This document shows positions 19,819 through 30,675 of a stretch of DNA of 64,000 nt, one piece after another. Source of the DNA: Cannabis sativa (lineage: Eukaryota; Streptophyta; Magnoliopsida; Rosales; Cannabaceae). The stretch lies in NCBI RefSeq assembly GCF_029168945.1, contig NC_083602.1:29189323-29253322 (forward strand), given 5' to 3'. The first letter of the stretch is position 1; each line of letters begins with the position of its first letter. The notes under the pieces were generated by a model, which ran no database searches, was not told where the DNA came from, and saw only the letters and a program-made list of their open reading frames with translations. The position numbers and the translations under genes were made by a program.

Positions 19819-21506
19819 GTATTTAAGAATCTAGATGGTTATAATTCTATATTTAATTAAATACAAGAAAATACATATAGTTTAGCTTAGAATATAAAAT
19901 TCTTTAAACTATGATTTTCTAAATTAATTTTAAAATAAATGAAATTAATTATGTTGCTAATTAATTTTATTAGGTTAAACTAGTGTAATTAACCTAGTAC
20001 AGTCATTCAAATTAGGCAAATGGGCCTTCACAATTGGGGTGGTTTATGTGAGGGGGTGCTGGGTTCAGTATATCGTACCCACTTCTATGGCTCCCAACTC
20101 TCACACACAAGGCCCAAAAGAGAGGAATTTAACCTTAAAATGAACAACTGTTATTAATTGAATAAGCCCAAAACTAAATGGGCCTAAATAAAATCTATCA
20201 AGAACTATGATAATTTATTTAGCAACATTAACCTATATGCATCTATAATGAAATTAAACACATAGGCTCACACAGGCACACTTTGGATGGGTCCTATCAT
20301 GTTGCTAGGTCATACACAGATGAAAGAAGATTGTAAATATACCTGTTACAAATTATTAACTTGACCAAGGGAGCCATCAGATCATTAGATCTGGCAAAAA
20401 GTAACCATGGCTATTTGCAATCAAGTAATAATAGGTTTTGAAAACTTACACACAAGCTAAAACACATACTCCTGCAACAAGGTTAGTTGGATAGTTGGAT
20501 GTAGGATTTATTTAATTTTAAATTAAATAATTAATTTCGAAAATAATTAATTAAATAAAAAATAATTTTCGAAAATTTAAAAAAAAAATTGAAAAATTCA
20601 AAATTAAAAAAAAAATTTAAAATTAAACCTACAATTTTGAAAAATTAGGTTTCAACCAACCTAAATATCATTTCAAAATTTGCTAACTACTTTTAAAAAT
20701 TAAATGTTATTTTATAAATAAAAATTAAATAAAAAATTAAAAAAGATAAATGAATATGTTTTTCAGATTTTAAATGTAATTTAAATAAATAAAATAACAA
20801 AATTTAAAAGTTAGCAAAATATCTTACACCTTTTTAAAATTATATGATTATATTTATCTTATTTTAAATTTAAATAAGGTCAAATTATTTAAAAAAAATT
20901 AATTTAAAATATTTTAAATCTGACCTTAAACTTAAAAATAAGATAAGATATCATCAAATTTAAAAAATAAGATAGATTATTAAGCAAAAAAGATAGATAC
21001 TAACTATTTTCAAATTCAAATTACACTAATATCTTGAATTAAATTTAAAAAATATTAAATTAATTCAAAATGATAATTAGAATTGAATTAGGAATAGTAA
21101 TAGTATAAATACAGAACTACACAAAAAATCGGAAGTTAATTCCATGAAAAAGCATGAAAAAACGAAGAAAAACGAAAAAATTGTGAGCTGTACGGACAGT
21201 TTTCGTGATCGCAGGAAAATTTCAGCACAACTCCGATTTTTCCGAATCTTCAAAAAATCATAACTAATTCAAATTAAATCGAAATTGAGTTCTGTAAAAA
21301 AGTAACTTGCTTAATTTTTTCCATACTATCCAATAAAAATAATTCCAGAAACAGATATTCAATTATTTTTAACGATAATTCACAAACACCAATCGATCAT
21401 CAAATAACACTCAATACAACATGATACCATCCAAAAACAAACAAACAATCGTTTTAAAGTCCAAATTTCTTGCAAGTAAATCAATTACCATGGCTCTGAG
21501 GCCAGT
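19819..21506 (-). other. Leader-only interior of the LTR element, with PBS
   Basis: No ORF of note; very AT-rich from 20500 to 21060. The PBS is on the minus strand at about 21503-21486, next to the right LTR. The order of landmarks (PBS, gttatttgatgatcgattgg-like text, the gggcctaaataaaatctatc region near 20178, and the ctctcacacacaaggccc region near 20098) matches the plus-strand relative between 48585 and 51880. Confidence 0.8.
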
Positions 21507-23399
21507 TGTTGGAATTTATTTTACCAGGATCTTAAATCTACTCACAAGTATGTTTATTAACACCCTAAATATGAACTTTCTAAAACGATGAAATAAACAC
21601 ATATAAAGTTTAGGAAACCTTACATTGGGTGCAGCGGAATTAAATGACTCCTTCCGTTCAGATATCTAGCCCTTGATTCCTTTCTGTAGCAGAGCATTAT
21701 CAATATCTGAACCTAGATCTCTTTCTCTGAATCTTTGATGCTGAAACTCCTTTTTGCTGAAAGTCTTTCTTCACGATCTTCCTCACTATGATTGAGGTAT
21801 CACTTGCTGTGTGGGGGCACTACTCTTACACTAAGAATTTCGAAAATTAAGGAAGAAGAAAGAGAGAGTGGGTTCGGCCAAAGATAGGGAGAGAGAGGCT
21901 CAGTTTTTTCTGAATCAGAAGTGTCAGAAGAAAAGTGTAATTTTCCTGAAGCCTTCACTATCTATTTATAGCATTCCACTAGGGTTAGGTTTGAATTATT
22001 TGACATTAAAATAATGAAAATATCAGAGGTAAATTCCTATAAAAGTGGCCGGCCCTATACTAGTGGATTTATGCCTCACTTTTTGCAATTTTGCAGTTTT
22101 ATCTTTTCTGCATCTGATTTTCTCAAAAACGCCAATTTTCTAATTCAACCATTTAAATGCCAATTCTAACTATTTAATAACTATAAATAATTATTAAATA
22201 ATATTGTCATTTATCATATTTATTAATTGAACCATACAAAGTATCATAATTAACAAATATGCCACTAAAACTCTTTCTTTACAATTTTGCCCTTACTTAG
22301 TGAAAAATTCACAAATAGACATAGTCTAAATTGAGAATTATAATTGATTAATCAAAACCAATTATATGAGTCTTACAAGCAATATTATCTCAACTAGTGC
22401 GGGGACCATGGGTCTATATAACCGAGCTTCCAATAAGTAGATCAAGAATTTAACACTAAAATTCACTAACTTATTAATTCTTCGTTGAATCCACGCATAG
22501 AACTTAGAATTGCACTCTCAGTATATAGAATGCTCTATATGTTCCACCATATAGACGCATCATTAGTTATCCATTGTTATAATCCTAATGTGATCAATGA
22601 TCCTTTATATGAATGATCTACACTGTAAAGGGATTAGATTACCGTTACACCCTACAATGTATTTATTCCTTAAAACACTTGACCCCGTATAAATGATATT
22701 TCAGCTTATGTGAAATGAGTACTCCACCATTTATGTTCGTTTGGTCAAGCTCAAAGGAGATCATCCTTTGCTTACTATTCGCCAGATAGAAGCTATAGAT
22801 TCTATGTTTATGTTAGCGCTCCCACTCAATTGCACTACCGTGTTCCAAAAATGTACGTATCACCCTGACCTAAAAGTAGGCTTAACTAACAAATCAAAGG
22901 ACACGAATAGCTTTTCAAGATTGAGGCTAATCATAACAGGATTAAGAACATTTGATCTAGGATCAACTAGGCGATATTGACTTGAATAGATATTACGGTA
23001 AGTTTAATAAATCTAAGTCAAAGTTTAATATCGGTCCCTTCCGATGCATACTCCATGCATCCAACCTGAGCTTTACTTTAACCAATGCTCTGGAAAGAAC
23101 ATAGCACTTCTCCAAATGCAAGTAAACTCTGTTGTAGATTATCATATCAGTAAAACCCCGTGTCTGATAAATCTAGGAAACTTTATTCACATAGTCATGT
23201 TTACTTTCCAATGTGTTGACGGCACAATAAACAGGATCAAGTATGTGAAAAGGATTTCAGATGAATTTATACATTATGTACATATAATCATGAAATAAAT
23301 CATGTGAACCATGCAACATTAAATGTTATTTCTGATCTATATTAATAAGTAAATCTGATTATATTGAAATGAGTTTTATTTAAGGCATAAAACCCAACA
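21507..23399 (-). repeat. 5' LTR of the gag-pol-less element
   Basis: Complete 1893-bp LTR (TGTTGG...CCAACA) adjoining the PBS at its inner edge and the ATTCT target repeat at its outer edge. The few mismatches to the other LTR suggest a recent insertion. Confidence 0.92.
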
Positions 23400-23404
23400 A
23401 TTCT

Positions 23405-24779
23405 TTCCCAGGACATCCATATAATACCACGACCCTTGCTTGATGTAATTTTCCACTAAAAATTTGCCATAAGCTTCTCAATATCCTCACAAATGCCTAG
23501 AGGAATTAAAAAGACACTCATAGCATAGGTTGGCAAGGATTGAATCACAGTCTTAAGAAGAATTTCCTTGCAAGCTCGTGATAAAAATTTGCCATCCCAA
23601 CTATTGATACGAGCCATGACCTTATTCTTTAAGAAACTAAGAATAGAGGCCTAGTTTCGACCAATAATATTAGGCAAACCAAGATAAAGACTGTCATCCG
23701 ACGCTTCAAGCATCCCAAGCACAGAGCAAATACCAGAATGAGATTGGGCAGTAGTGTTAGGACTAAAGAAGACAGAAGATTTGGAAAAATTTACTTGCTG
23801 TCCAGAAGTCAAATGGAAGGTATGGAGTAAGGTATTGACACTCATAGCAGCTTCCGTAGTGGCTTAACAAAAGAGAAAACTGTCATCTGCAAAGAGCATG
23901 TGGGTTATAGAGGGGGCACCATGAGCCACCTTACAATCTTGAATACCCCGATTTGCCTTAAACTTGTTAATAAGCGCCGTAAGTCCTTCAGCACACATAA
24001 TGAACAGATATGTTCAAAGAGGATCACCTTGCTGAATACCGCGGGATGGAATGATAGGGCCAACAACATGACCACCATGGATTACATTATAACAGACCGA
24101 AGTAATACAAGACATAACAAGATCAATCCACTTCGAATGAAATTCCATATGAGACATGACAGCATGAAGATAATTCCACTCAACACGATCATATGCTTTG
24201 CTCGTGTCAAGTTTAAGAGCCATGAACCCCTTCTTGCCCTTTGTTTTTCGTTTTAAATAGTGCATCACTTCAAAGGCTATCATCACATTGTCTGAAATAA
24301 GTCTACCAGGAATGAAAGCACTTTGATTCACAGAGATAATCTGATCAATAATACCCCTCATACGGTTTGCACTTTATACAAAAGGGCAATCGACCGTAAA
24401 TCACTCATGGAAACAAAGTTCTTCTTCTTGGGAATCAAAACAAGATTTGTGGTATTCAGATCATTAGGAATGACACCAGAAGCAAAAAAATCAATAACCA
24501 TGTTTACAATATCCGGACCAACAACATCCCAATGTTTTTGATAGAAACCTGGCCCCATACCATCAGGACCAGGTGCCTTATCTGGATGCATTTGGAGAAG
24601 GGCATGCCGAACTTCATCAGTAGAAACAGGCTCATTTACACCAGTATCCCAACCTGACCAGTCACCGTTCGATTTTTGCAACTGATAAATTTGATTACTT
24701 CGTTTACGAGAGCTAGCAGTGGCATGAAAATACTTGCTGTTCTTGTCTTCCGCGTTTAACCAGTATTGTTTTGATCTTT
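23405..24779 (-). pseudogene. LINE reverse transcriptase region (outer LINE)
   Basis: The minus strand from 24779 reads SKQYWLNAEDKNSKYFHATA, then HPDKAPGPDGMGPGFYQKHW, the start of plant L1 reverse transcriptase. After a deletion near 24360 it continues with AFIPGRLISDNVMIAFEVMH, LKLDTSKAYDRVEWNYLH and IQQGDPL. A stop follows, then MLFADDSFLFC, the catalytic FADD box, also followed by a stop. The thumb region (LGLPNIIGRN) follows at 23651. The catalytic residues are recognisable but the frame is broken several times. Confidence 0.87.
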
Positions 24780-24811
24780 TTTTTTTTTTTTTTTGAAGAA
24801 ATTCACTGTTA

Positions 24812-27800
24812 TTAAAACTGAAGATCGTTTACAATAACAGAGAAAATAGGATTAGGGATTTCACCCATCCAACAGACATCTTCATCCAACTCAAGAGCAT
24901 ACTTAGCTAAACCATGTGCAGCTTGGTTAGCATTTCTCAAAACATGAGAAACAGTTACTCCCGAGAAAAAGGATAAAAGATAACAAACATCCATTATTAA
25001 ATCATTAAAACTAGAAAGATTCTGAGAAGGAAAATTAATGGCAGTGGAAACTCGCAGTGCATCAGTTTCGATATGAGTAATTTGTAATTGCAACTGCAAG
25101 GCCCAATTGAGACTGTGAAACAAAGCTTTGGCCTCCATTTCATCCGAACGAAAGCAACCTTGAACTGGTTTAGAAAGTGCAGCAACTACGGTACCTGTAT
25201 GGTCTCGAAGAACAGCACCAACACCCAGGATCTTGAGGTCATGGTTGACAGCAGCATCCACATTTAATTTGAAGCCTGCAAAAGTCGGTGGAGTCCATGG
25301 AATTGGTGGTTTTGGATGCTGAACTGCTGCTTGCACAGGAGCTGAATTATTGATATTGGTGCAGACAGGATTTTGCTTCTGGTTTCTAAGCTTTGATCGC
25401 ATATACTTGTCCAAATACTGAACAGCAAAATCCACAATAGCTTGGCTGTTTTTAGAGACACCACCATGTATAACCTGATTTCTTTCATGCCAAATTGCCC
25501 ACATAGTACACACAATAGATTCAAAATCCTGTCTAGAATGTAGAGTGGATAAATGGATTATGTAATCACCATTATACATATTATAAGCATGTGTATGGTC
25601 TATGGTGTACTTGGTAAGCTTCCAAACCTCCTTAGCTTTGTTACAATTAAATAAGGCATGTCCAATAGATTCCCAAGCATTGCTACATAGTGAACATATA
25701 GCCGAATCAATTACTTTTCTTCTGCATAAACCAGTAGCAACCGGCAGAGCATTCTGCATAACCCTCCATGCGAAAATCTTAACTTTTGAAGGTAAGTTCA
25801 AACTCCAAAAAGTTTTCCACCAATTGGTATGTGAGTGAGAGGCACTAGTTTCTCGTTCCTCTGCCAAATTTTCTGCCAAATGAAAACCTGAATTCACCGT
25901 GTAGCAGCCTGTTGTAGTGTGGTGCCAAATGAGACAATCAGTTGATGGGAAAAAACTGAGTGGAATGGTCACAATTCTATCCACATCTATAGGCAAAAAG
26001 TATTGCTCCAAAAGAGCAATGTTCCATTCTCTTTGTTCTGTTATAAAATTGGCCACTGGTAGATTAGATGGACCTTGATAACTAATAGCTTTGAAATCAT
26101 TATGTCCAGGAATCCATTTATCTGAGCCAGCAAGGACATTGAAACCACTACCAATCTTAAAACGCAAACCTTGTATTAGCAATTCCCTCCCCCAATGAAT
26201 GGCTTGCCAAGTGAGAGATGGAGAGTGACCGAGCCTTGCATCCAAGAAACTATTATTGGAAAAATATCTATGCTTTAACAATCGGCTTAGCAAAGAATTG
26301 GGCATGTTAAAGATTCGCCAAGCTTGCTTTGCAAGGAGAGCTTTGTTGAAATGAACAAAGGATCGAAACCCCATACCCCCTTCAAATTTTGATTTACACA
26401 ATAATTTCCAACTTCTCCAATGTATCTTGGAACCATCTTTATTAGATCCCCACCAAAAATTAGCCATCATAGATTCTAATTGGCTACAGAAAGTCGAAGG
26501 CAGACGAAAACAACTCATGGCATAAGTAGGAATTGATTGCACAACTGCCTTCAAAAGTACTTCTTTTCCCCCAACAGAAAATAATTTCTCATTCCAAGCA
26601 TGAAGCTTTTGCCATATTCGTTCTTTGACATCACTGAACATTTCCTTTTTATCTCGCTCCGAGAAGGCTGGTAATCCAAGATAACGCTCATGACATTCAC
26701 TAATAGGCATGCCCAAAGTGTTGTGAAAGAAATCCTGAGCTGCTTGAGTGGTATTAGGGGAGAATGACATGACAGATTTTGTAGTATTCAAGAGTTGACC
26801 TGATGCTTGGTGGTAGATATCCAGAACTTTCTTGATCGCCCTTGCCGAACTTTGTGTAGCTTCACAGAAGAGAAGACTATCATCCGCAAATAATAAGTGA
26901 GAAATTGATGGTGAATGACGTGTTAAGCGCAGACCTTTAAGATTCTGAATGTGCTCTTCATTCTGCAATAGCCTTGATAGCCCTTCAGAACAAATCAAGA
27001 ATAGGTATGGTGATAAAGGGTCTCCTTGCCGTAGGCCTCTGGTTGGTTGAACATGTCCCACTTCTTCACCATTAAGCATAAAAGAGAACTTTGTAGAAGT
27101 AAGACAACTCATGATCAAGTCAACCCATTTTTGATGGAAACCCATTTTTAACATAACTTCTTGGATATATATCCACTCGACTCTGTCAAAAGCTTTACTC
27201 ATGTCTAGTTTGAGGGTCGAATAGCTTCTACCACCCCTTGTCTTATGCTTCAAGTGATGAATTAATTCAAAAGCCACAAGGATATTATCCGTGATAAGCC
27301 GATTTGAGAGAAAAGCACTTTGTGTTTCTGAGATAACTGCTGGGAGTACATCTTTAAACCTTAGAGCCAAAGTCTTTGAGATGATCTTATAAATTACATT
27401 GCAGAGGCTAATCGGTCGAAAATCACCCATACCAGTAGGAGTTTTGGTTTTTGGAATAAGTGTGATGAGTGAATGATTAATAGTTTCCATACTATTACCA
27501 TCATTCAAAACACCCAAAACCACTTTGGTGACAACATCTCCTACAATTGTCCAATACTTGTGATAAAACATTGCTGACATTCCATCACTACCCGGGCTTT
27601 TATCAGGATTGATTGTTTTGAGAGCACTGAAAATTTCCTCACTTGTGAAAGGTTTAATCAATGAATCATTCATAGCTGATGTAACAGTAGTTGGGATCGT
27701 ATCAAGCGTGTGAAGCAATGCTTCAGGATGCACATCAGTAGCCGAGAACAAATCATTAAAATAAGATGTAATTATGTCAGTCATGCCTTGTTTTGAATGG

Positions 27801-28972
27801 ACAACAGTACCTTGATTATTTACCAGAGACTTGATTTTGTTATGTTGTCTGCGGGAGGATGCATAAGCATGGAAAAACTTGGTGTTTTGATCGCCATTTT
27901 GCAGCCAGTCCACTCGGGATCTCTGTTGCCAATACGTTTCCTCTTGAGCTAACAACTCGTCTAACACATTTTCATGGTGTTTTAGACTTTGAAGAGCAGT
28001 GGGAGAACGGTCTGTAGCATTATTCAAAGCTGCAACATTCTTCTGTGCATGTTTGATTTTTTTCTTAAAGCTGCCAAACTTTTGCTGATGCCAAATTTGA
28101 AGGGAGTTTGCACACCGTGTGAGATTGTTTATGAAGATCACAGCAGCATTTTCATTGGAATCTTGATACCAGTTCTGTTTAATCAATTCCGTAGCTTCAT
28201 CCTCTTGCAACCACAGTTTCTCGAAACGAAATCTGGTGCGTTTGGACTGCTGCTGGTTTGGAGAATTTTTTGGTAAAATTTGGACAGCAAGTGCACGGTG
28301 ATCCGAACGATAGTAATCAAGGTGAGTAGTAACAATAGGTTTAAAAGTCTCACACCAGCAAGTGTTAACAAAACACCAGTCCAAACGTTCTTTGATAGCA
28401 TCGGTAGAATGTCTCCCTTTAATCCACGTGAACTGGTCTCCTACAAAATCTTGCTCATTTAGATTGCAGCGATCAAGCACATGTCGAAACATATCCATTT
28501 GAGCCTCATTACGCAACGCACCACCCGATTTATTGTGATTGGAAAGGATTTCATTAAAATCCCCAATAACAATCCATGGAAGTAAAGGAGCAACATCTTT
28601 TAGTCTTTCCAAAAGGGTCCAAGTAAGATGGCGATTATGAGCAGCAGGGGCACCATAAAAAGCCGTAAAATGCCATGAAGGACCATTTGCACAAGCCATG
28701 TAACCATCAAATACATTTGCATTATAATTTAAAAGGGTTACATCAACATCATCATTCCAAAGTAACATTAGACCACCACTAAGACCAACACGAGGGACTT
28801 CAAGTCCATTATTAAAACGTAAAACATTGCGAAAGCGGGAAATACAATTAGGACCTAACTTAGTTTCCATAAGAAATAACACACTTGGGGATTGCTCTTT
28901 GACAAGCAATTTGAGATGACGGAACGCACTCGGGTTCCCCAAACCACGAGAGTTCCAACTTATGATTTTCAT
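24812..28972 (-). CDS. LINE ORF2: endonuclease, reverse transcriptase, zinc finger, RNase H
   Basis: 1386 residues with no stop. Domains in order: endonuclease/exonuclease/phosphatase fold (about 1-230; MKIISWNSRGLGNP, ETKL, WIVIGDFNE, YYRSDHRALAV); reverse transcriptase (about 500-790; LKLDMSKAFDRVEW, RGLRQGDPLSPYLF and the catalytic LLFADDSLLFC near 693-702); zf-RVT (about 1050-1130; CSLC...HALFNC); and RNase H (about 1230-1370; KLNVDAAV, HIETDALRV, RNANQAAHGLAKY). In L1 elements the endonuclease nicks target DNA and RT copies the RNA there. The start ATG at 28972 overlaps the stop of ORF1 in an ATGA, suggesting translation by reinitiation. Key acidic residues appear present, so the protein could be active. 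Confidence 0.95.
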   Translation of the reverse strand: MKIISWNSRGLGNPSAFRHLKLLVKEQSPSVLFLMETKLGPNCISRFRNVLRFNNGLEVPRVGLSGGLMLLWNDDVDVTLLNYNANVFDGYMACANGPSWHFTAFYGAPAAHNRHLTWTLLERLKDVAPLLPWIVIGDFNEILSNHNKSGGALRNEAQMDMFRHVLDRCNLNEQDFVGDQFTWIKGRHSTDAIKERLDWCFVNTCWCETFKPIVTTHLDYYRSDHRALAVQILPKNSPNQQQSKRTRFRFEKLWLQEDEATELIKQNWYQDSNENAAVIFINNLTRCANSLQIWHQQKFGSFKKKIKHAQKNVAALNNATDRSPTALQSLKHHENVLDELLAQEETYWQQRSRVDWLQNGDQNTKFFHAYASSRRQHNKIKSLVNNQGTVVHSKQGMTDIITSYFNDLFSATDVHPEALLHTLDTIPTTVTSAMNDSLIKPFTSEEIFSALKTINPDKSPGSDGMSAMFYHKYWTIVGDVVTKVVLGVLNDGNSMETINHSLITLIPKTKTPTGMGDFRPISLCNVIYKIISKTLALRFKDVLPAVISETQSAFLSNRLITDNILVAFELIHHLKHKTRGGRSYSTLKLDMSKAFDRVEWIYIQEVMLKMGFHQKWVDLIMSCLTSTKFSFMLNGEEVGHVQPTRGLRQGDPLSPYLFLICSEGLSRLLQNEEHIQNLKGLRLTRHSPSISHLLFADDSLLFCEATQSSARAIKKVLDIYHQASGQLLNTTKSVMSFSPNTTQAAQDFFHNTLGMPISECHERYLGLPAFSERDKKEMFSDVKERIWQKLHAWNEKLFSVGGKEVLLKAVVQSIPTYAMSCFRLPSTFCSQLESMMANFWWGSNKDGSKIHWRSWKLLCKSKFEGGMGFRSFVHFNKALLAKQAWRIFNMPNSLLSRLLKHRYFSNNSFLDARLGHSPSLTWQAIHWGRELLIQGLRFKIGSGFNVLAGSDKWIPGHNDFKAISYQGPSNLPVANFITEQREWNIALLEQYFLPIDVDRIVTIPLSFFPSTDCLIWHHTTTGCYTVNSGFHLAENLAEERETSASHSHTNWWKTFWSLNLPSKVKIFAWRVMQNALPVATGLCRRKVIDSAICSLCSNAWESIGHALFNCNKAKEVWKLTKYTIDHTHAYNMYNGDYIIHLSTLHSRQDFESIVCTMWAIWHERNQVIHGGVSKNSQAIVDFAVQYLDKYMRSKLRNQKQNPVCTNINNSAPVQAAVQHPKPPIPWTPPTFAGFKLNVDAAVNHDLKILGVGAVLRDHTGTVVAALSKPVQGCFRSDEMEAKALFHSLNWALQLQLQITHIETDALRVSTAINFPSQNLSSFNDLIMDVCYLLSFFSGVTVSHVLRNANQAAHGLAKYALELDEDVCWMGEIPNPIFSVIVNDLQF

Positions 28973-30447
28973 GGCTGCTTGCGGAGCTGAAATTCAGTCT
29001 CCGCAAAGTTGTCACTTGCACCAATAGAATCCATTTCGTCAATAGAAACATCAAGGTGAGATTCACTTTCCTCTGACAAAGAAGGGAAGATTAATTGAGT
29101 TTGGTTGCCTCTGCATCTTTTGAGTGTTTGCCTCAGATTTTGGCCATCGGATTGCCTTTTGGTAAAACGATTTGGTGACATATTCTCCTTGTTCCCTGGC
29201 TGATCAATACCAGAAGACACTATTGGCTGTGTACTGCTTTGCATTGTAGAGGGTAATGGGGTATGTATTTGGTTAAATTTAATTGTATGAGATGAGTTGG
29301 TATTTGGGGGATAAGTTGCAAAAGCAGGTGGGGCATTATGAATGACAGAAAATGGGGTAAAGACCCCTGACAGATCAGCGATTATCTCACTGGTTTGAGG
29401 CTTACTGGTTTGAGGCTGAGACTTTGTTGGAGATTTTGTGGATGCACAGTTCATTAAAGAAGACTTTGTTAGTTGAGTATCGAGCAAAGGAGTGCCAGGA
29501 ACCTTTGCCACATTGGTGGAATTAGCAACCGTGAAGGCCTGAGTTGAAGCAGCCTTGTCCAAAAGTGGTCCTCGGGCAGAAATATTGTAATTTAAAGGGC
29601 CAGTATCAGTTGTGCGAGTACTATTTGGAGAGTTGTTGTTGAAATGATCAGGTTCTTCACTATCATAGGAGGACTCTCCTCGGGTCAGTTGTCGAGGAAA
29701 TGGTAAAGCACCATTCTTTAAACTTGGAATTGCAGAAACAAAGGAGTTTTTTGCTAGGCGTGTGAGCAATGGCCATGCATTTCCCTTTGGAAAATCAGTG
29801 CGATACCGATCGTAACTTGAAAGTGGTAAAGGGGACCCTTTCATTGTAGGCTTGTATTCCAGGTCTGGTTCGATCCCATTGTCCAACTTTTCAAGATACA
29901 GTAAACACTTATCAAATGGATGTCCCAACCGACCACACTCCATACAATATTCGGGTAAACGTTCATAACGAAATTCAACCCAAAATTTTTCTTCTACTTG
30001 CTGCAGAGTGATCATTCTTCCTCTCAGTAAAGGTTTGGTGATATCAATTTTGATTCTAACACGCAAGAAAGGCCCCCACCCCTCATTGAGTGAGTCCTCA
30101 TAAACATCAACATATTCACCAATAATATTGCCAAGAGCTTTAGCCAGCCCCTTAGTTTTACTAAGAAATGGAAGCCTGTAAATCTTATCTCCTGCGCATC
30201 CAAAACTGAGAGAAAACATATCAGAAGATTCTGTAATAGTGACAGGAAACCTTCCATTCCAGTGTTGTGCCATTTGATTTTTGAAAGTGGACAACCAAAC
30301 TTTTCTGTTAGTAAGAACTTTGGCAAATAAAACATGGTCTTCAGTCTCAGGAGGGTCTATACATCCCATATCAGACAAGTCAAACACAGATTCCTCTTCT
30401 TCAGTCAACTTCAAAGGCTCTTTCATCTTATGTGTGTAAGGATCCAT
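28969..30447 (-). CDS. LINE ORF1: RNA-binding protein with DUF4283 and CCHC zinc knuckle
   Basis: 492 residues from ATG 30447 (MDPYTHKMKEPLKLTEEEES) to TGA at 28971-28969; a longer frame would need a non-ATG start. The first 160 residues resemble the DUF4283 domain found in plant L1 ORF1 (VLFAKVLTNRKVWLSTFKNQ, WNGRFPVTI, GPFLRVRIKIDITKPLLRGR). A zinc knuckle follows near 169-184 (YCMECGRLGHPFDKC, pattern CX2CX4HX4C). The C-terminal half is Ser/Thr/Pro-rich and low in structure. Such proteins bind the element RNA in a ribonucleoprotein. The frame overlaps ORF2 by 4 bases. Confidence 0.93.
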   Translation of the reverse strand: MDPYTHKMKEPLKLTEEEESVFDLSDMGCIDPPETEDHVLFAKVLTNRKVWLSTFKNQMAQHWNGRFPVTITESSDMFSLSFGCAGDKIYRLPFLSKTKGLAKALGNIIGEYVDVYEDSLNEGWGPFLRVRIKIDITKPLLRGRMITLQQVEEKFWVEFRYERLPEYCMECGRLGHPFDKCLLYLEKLDNGIEPDLEYKPTMKGSPLPLSSYDRYRTDFPKGNAWPLLTRLAKNSFVSAIPSLKNGALPFPRQLTRGESSYDSEEPDHFNNNSPNSTRTTDTGPLNYNISARGPLLDKAASTQAFTVANSTNVAKVPGTPLLDTQLTKSSLMNCASTKSPTKSQPQTSKPQTSEIIADLSGVFTPFSVIHNAPPAFATYPPNTNSSHTIKFNQIHTPLPSTMQSSTQPIVSSGIDQPGNKENMSPNRFTKRQSDGQNLRQTLKRCRGNQTQLIFPSLSEESESHLDVSIDEMDSIGASDNFAETEFQLRKQP

Positions 30448-30645
30448 GGTTAAACCAGTAAAACCAGGCAAGGAAGATCGAAAAACCAGAAGGAAAGAGA
30501 CAGTTATTGTGTACGGTTAGAGTAAAAACAGAGCAAAACCAGAAAAAAAACAAAGTGAAACTTCTTAACTGCAATAAACTGCCACAGAGCACAACAAGTG
30601 GGCAGACGCTCTCAATCAATTAACATTCTATTTCTTTTTATTTTT
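30448..30645 (-). promoter_or_regulatory. 5' leader/internal promoter region of the full-length LINE
   Basis: About 200 bp between the 5' target duplication and the ORF1 ATG. In L1 elements the internal promoter lies here. I see no canonical TATA box; the call rests on position only. Confidence 0.45.
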
Positions 30646-30675
30646 TTGTTTTGATCTTTGATTCCAATAGAAGTG

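Larger units (their letters stand above)
17929..23399 (-). mobile_element. Family A Ty1/copia-type LTR element without gag-pol, TSD ATTCT
   Basis: Begins TGTTGGAATTT at 17929 and ends CCCAACA at 23399, flanked by attct (17924-17928 and 23400-23404). LTRs are 17929-19818 and 21507-23399, highly similar. Just left of the right LTR, the minus strand reads TGGCCTCAGAGCCATGG, a primer-binding site related to initiator tRNA-Met, so the element points left. The 1.69-kb interior (19819-21506) has only AT-rich leader like that of the plus-strand relative at 48583-51880. No gag, protease, RT or integrase is present. The left LTR also lacks its outermost 7 bp on the inner side and has no polypurine tract. 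Confidence 0.92.
16345..24779 (-). mobile_element. Old 5'-truncated plant L1-type LINE, interrupted by an LTR element
   Basis: Minus-strand LINE whose 3' poly(A) appears as poly(T) at 16345-16358. Going upstream it has RNase H, zinc-finger and post-RT parts (16387-17925). It is then broken by an LTR retrotransposon (17929-23399), and continues with RT (23405-24779). The 5' end is missing: similarity ends a few bases beyond the younger LINE inserted at 24780-30645, so it was 5'-truncated near the start of RT, as is common for LINEs. Stops and small deletions show that it is dead. I could not read its own target duplication. Confidence 0.85.
24780..30645 (-). mobile_element. Full-length plant L1-type LINE with two open ORFs, 14-bp TSD
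   Basis: A 5.87-kb element on the minus strand. Its 3' end is the poly(T) run up to 24794, and the 5' end lies near 30645. The 14-bp direct repeat ttgttttgatcttt flanks it exactly (24766-24779 and 30646-30659). It has a 5' leader of about 200 bp, ORF1 (30447-28969), ORF2 (28972-24812) and a short 3' tail. Both ORFs are open for their full length, which is unusual in plant genomes. It lies inside the RT-coding part of an older LINE of the same orientation. Confidence 0.93.

Noticed and set aside
27989..28462. Plus-strand open frames of 60-95 codons
   Set aside because: Shadows of the LINE ORF2 on the minus strand.
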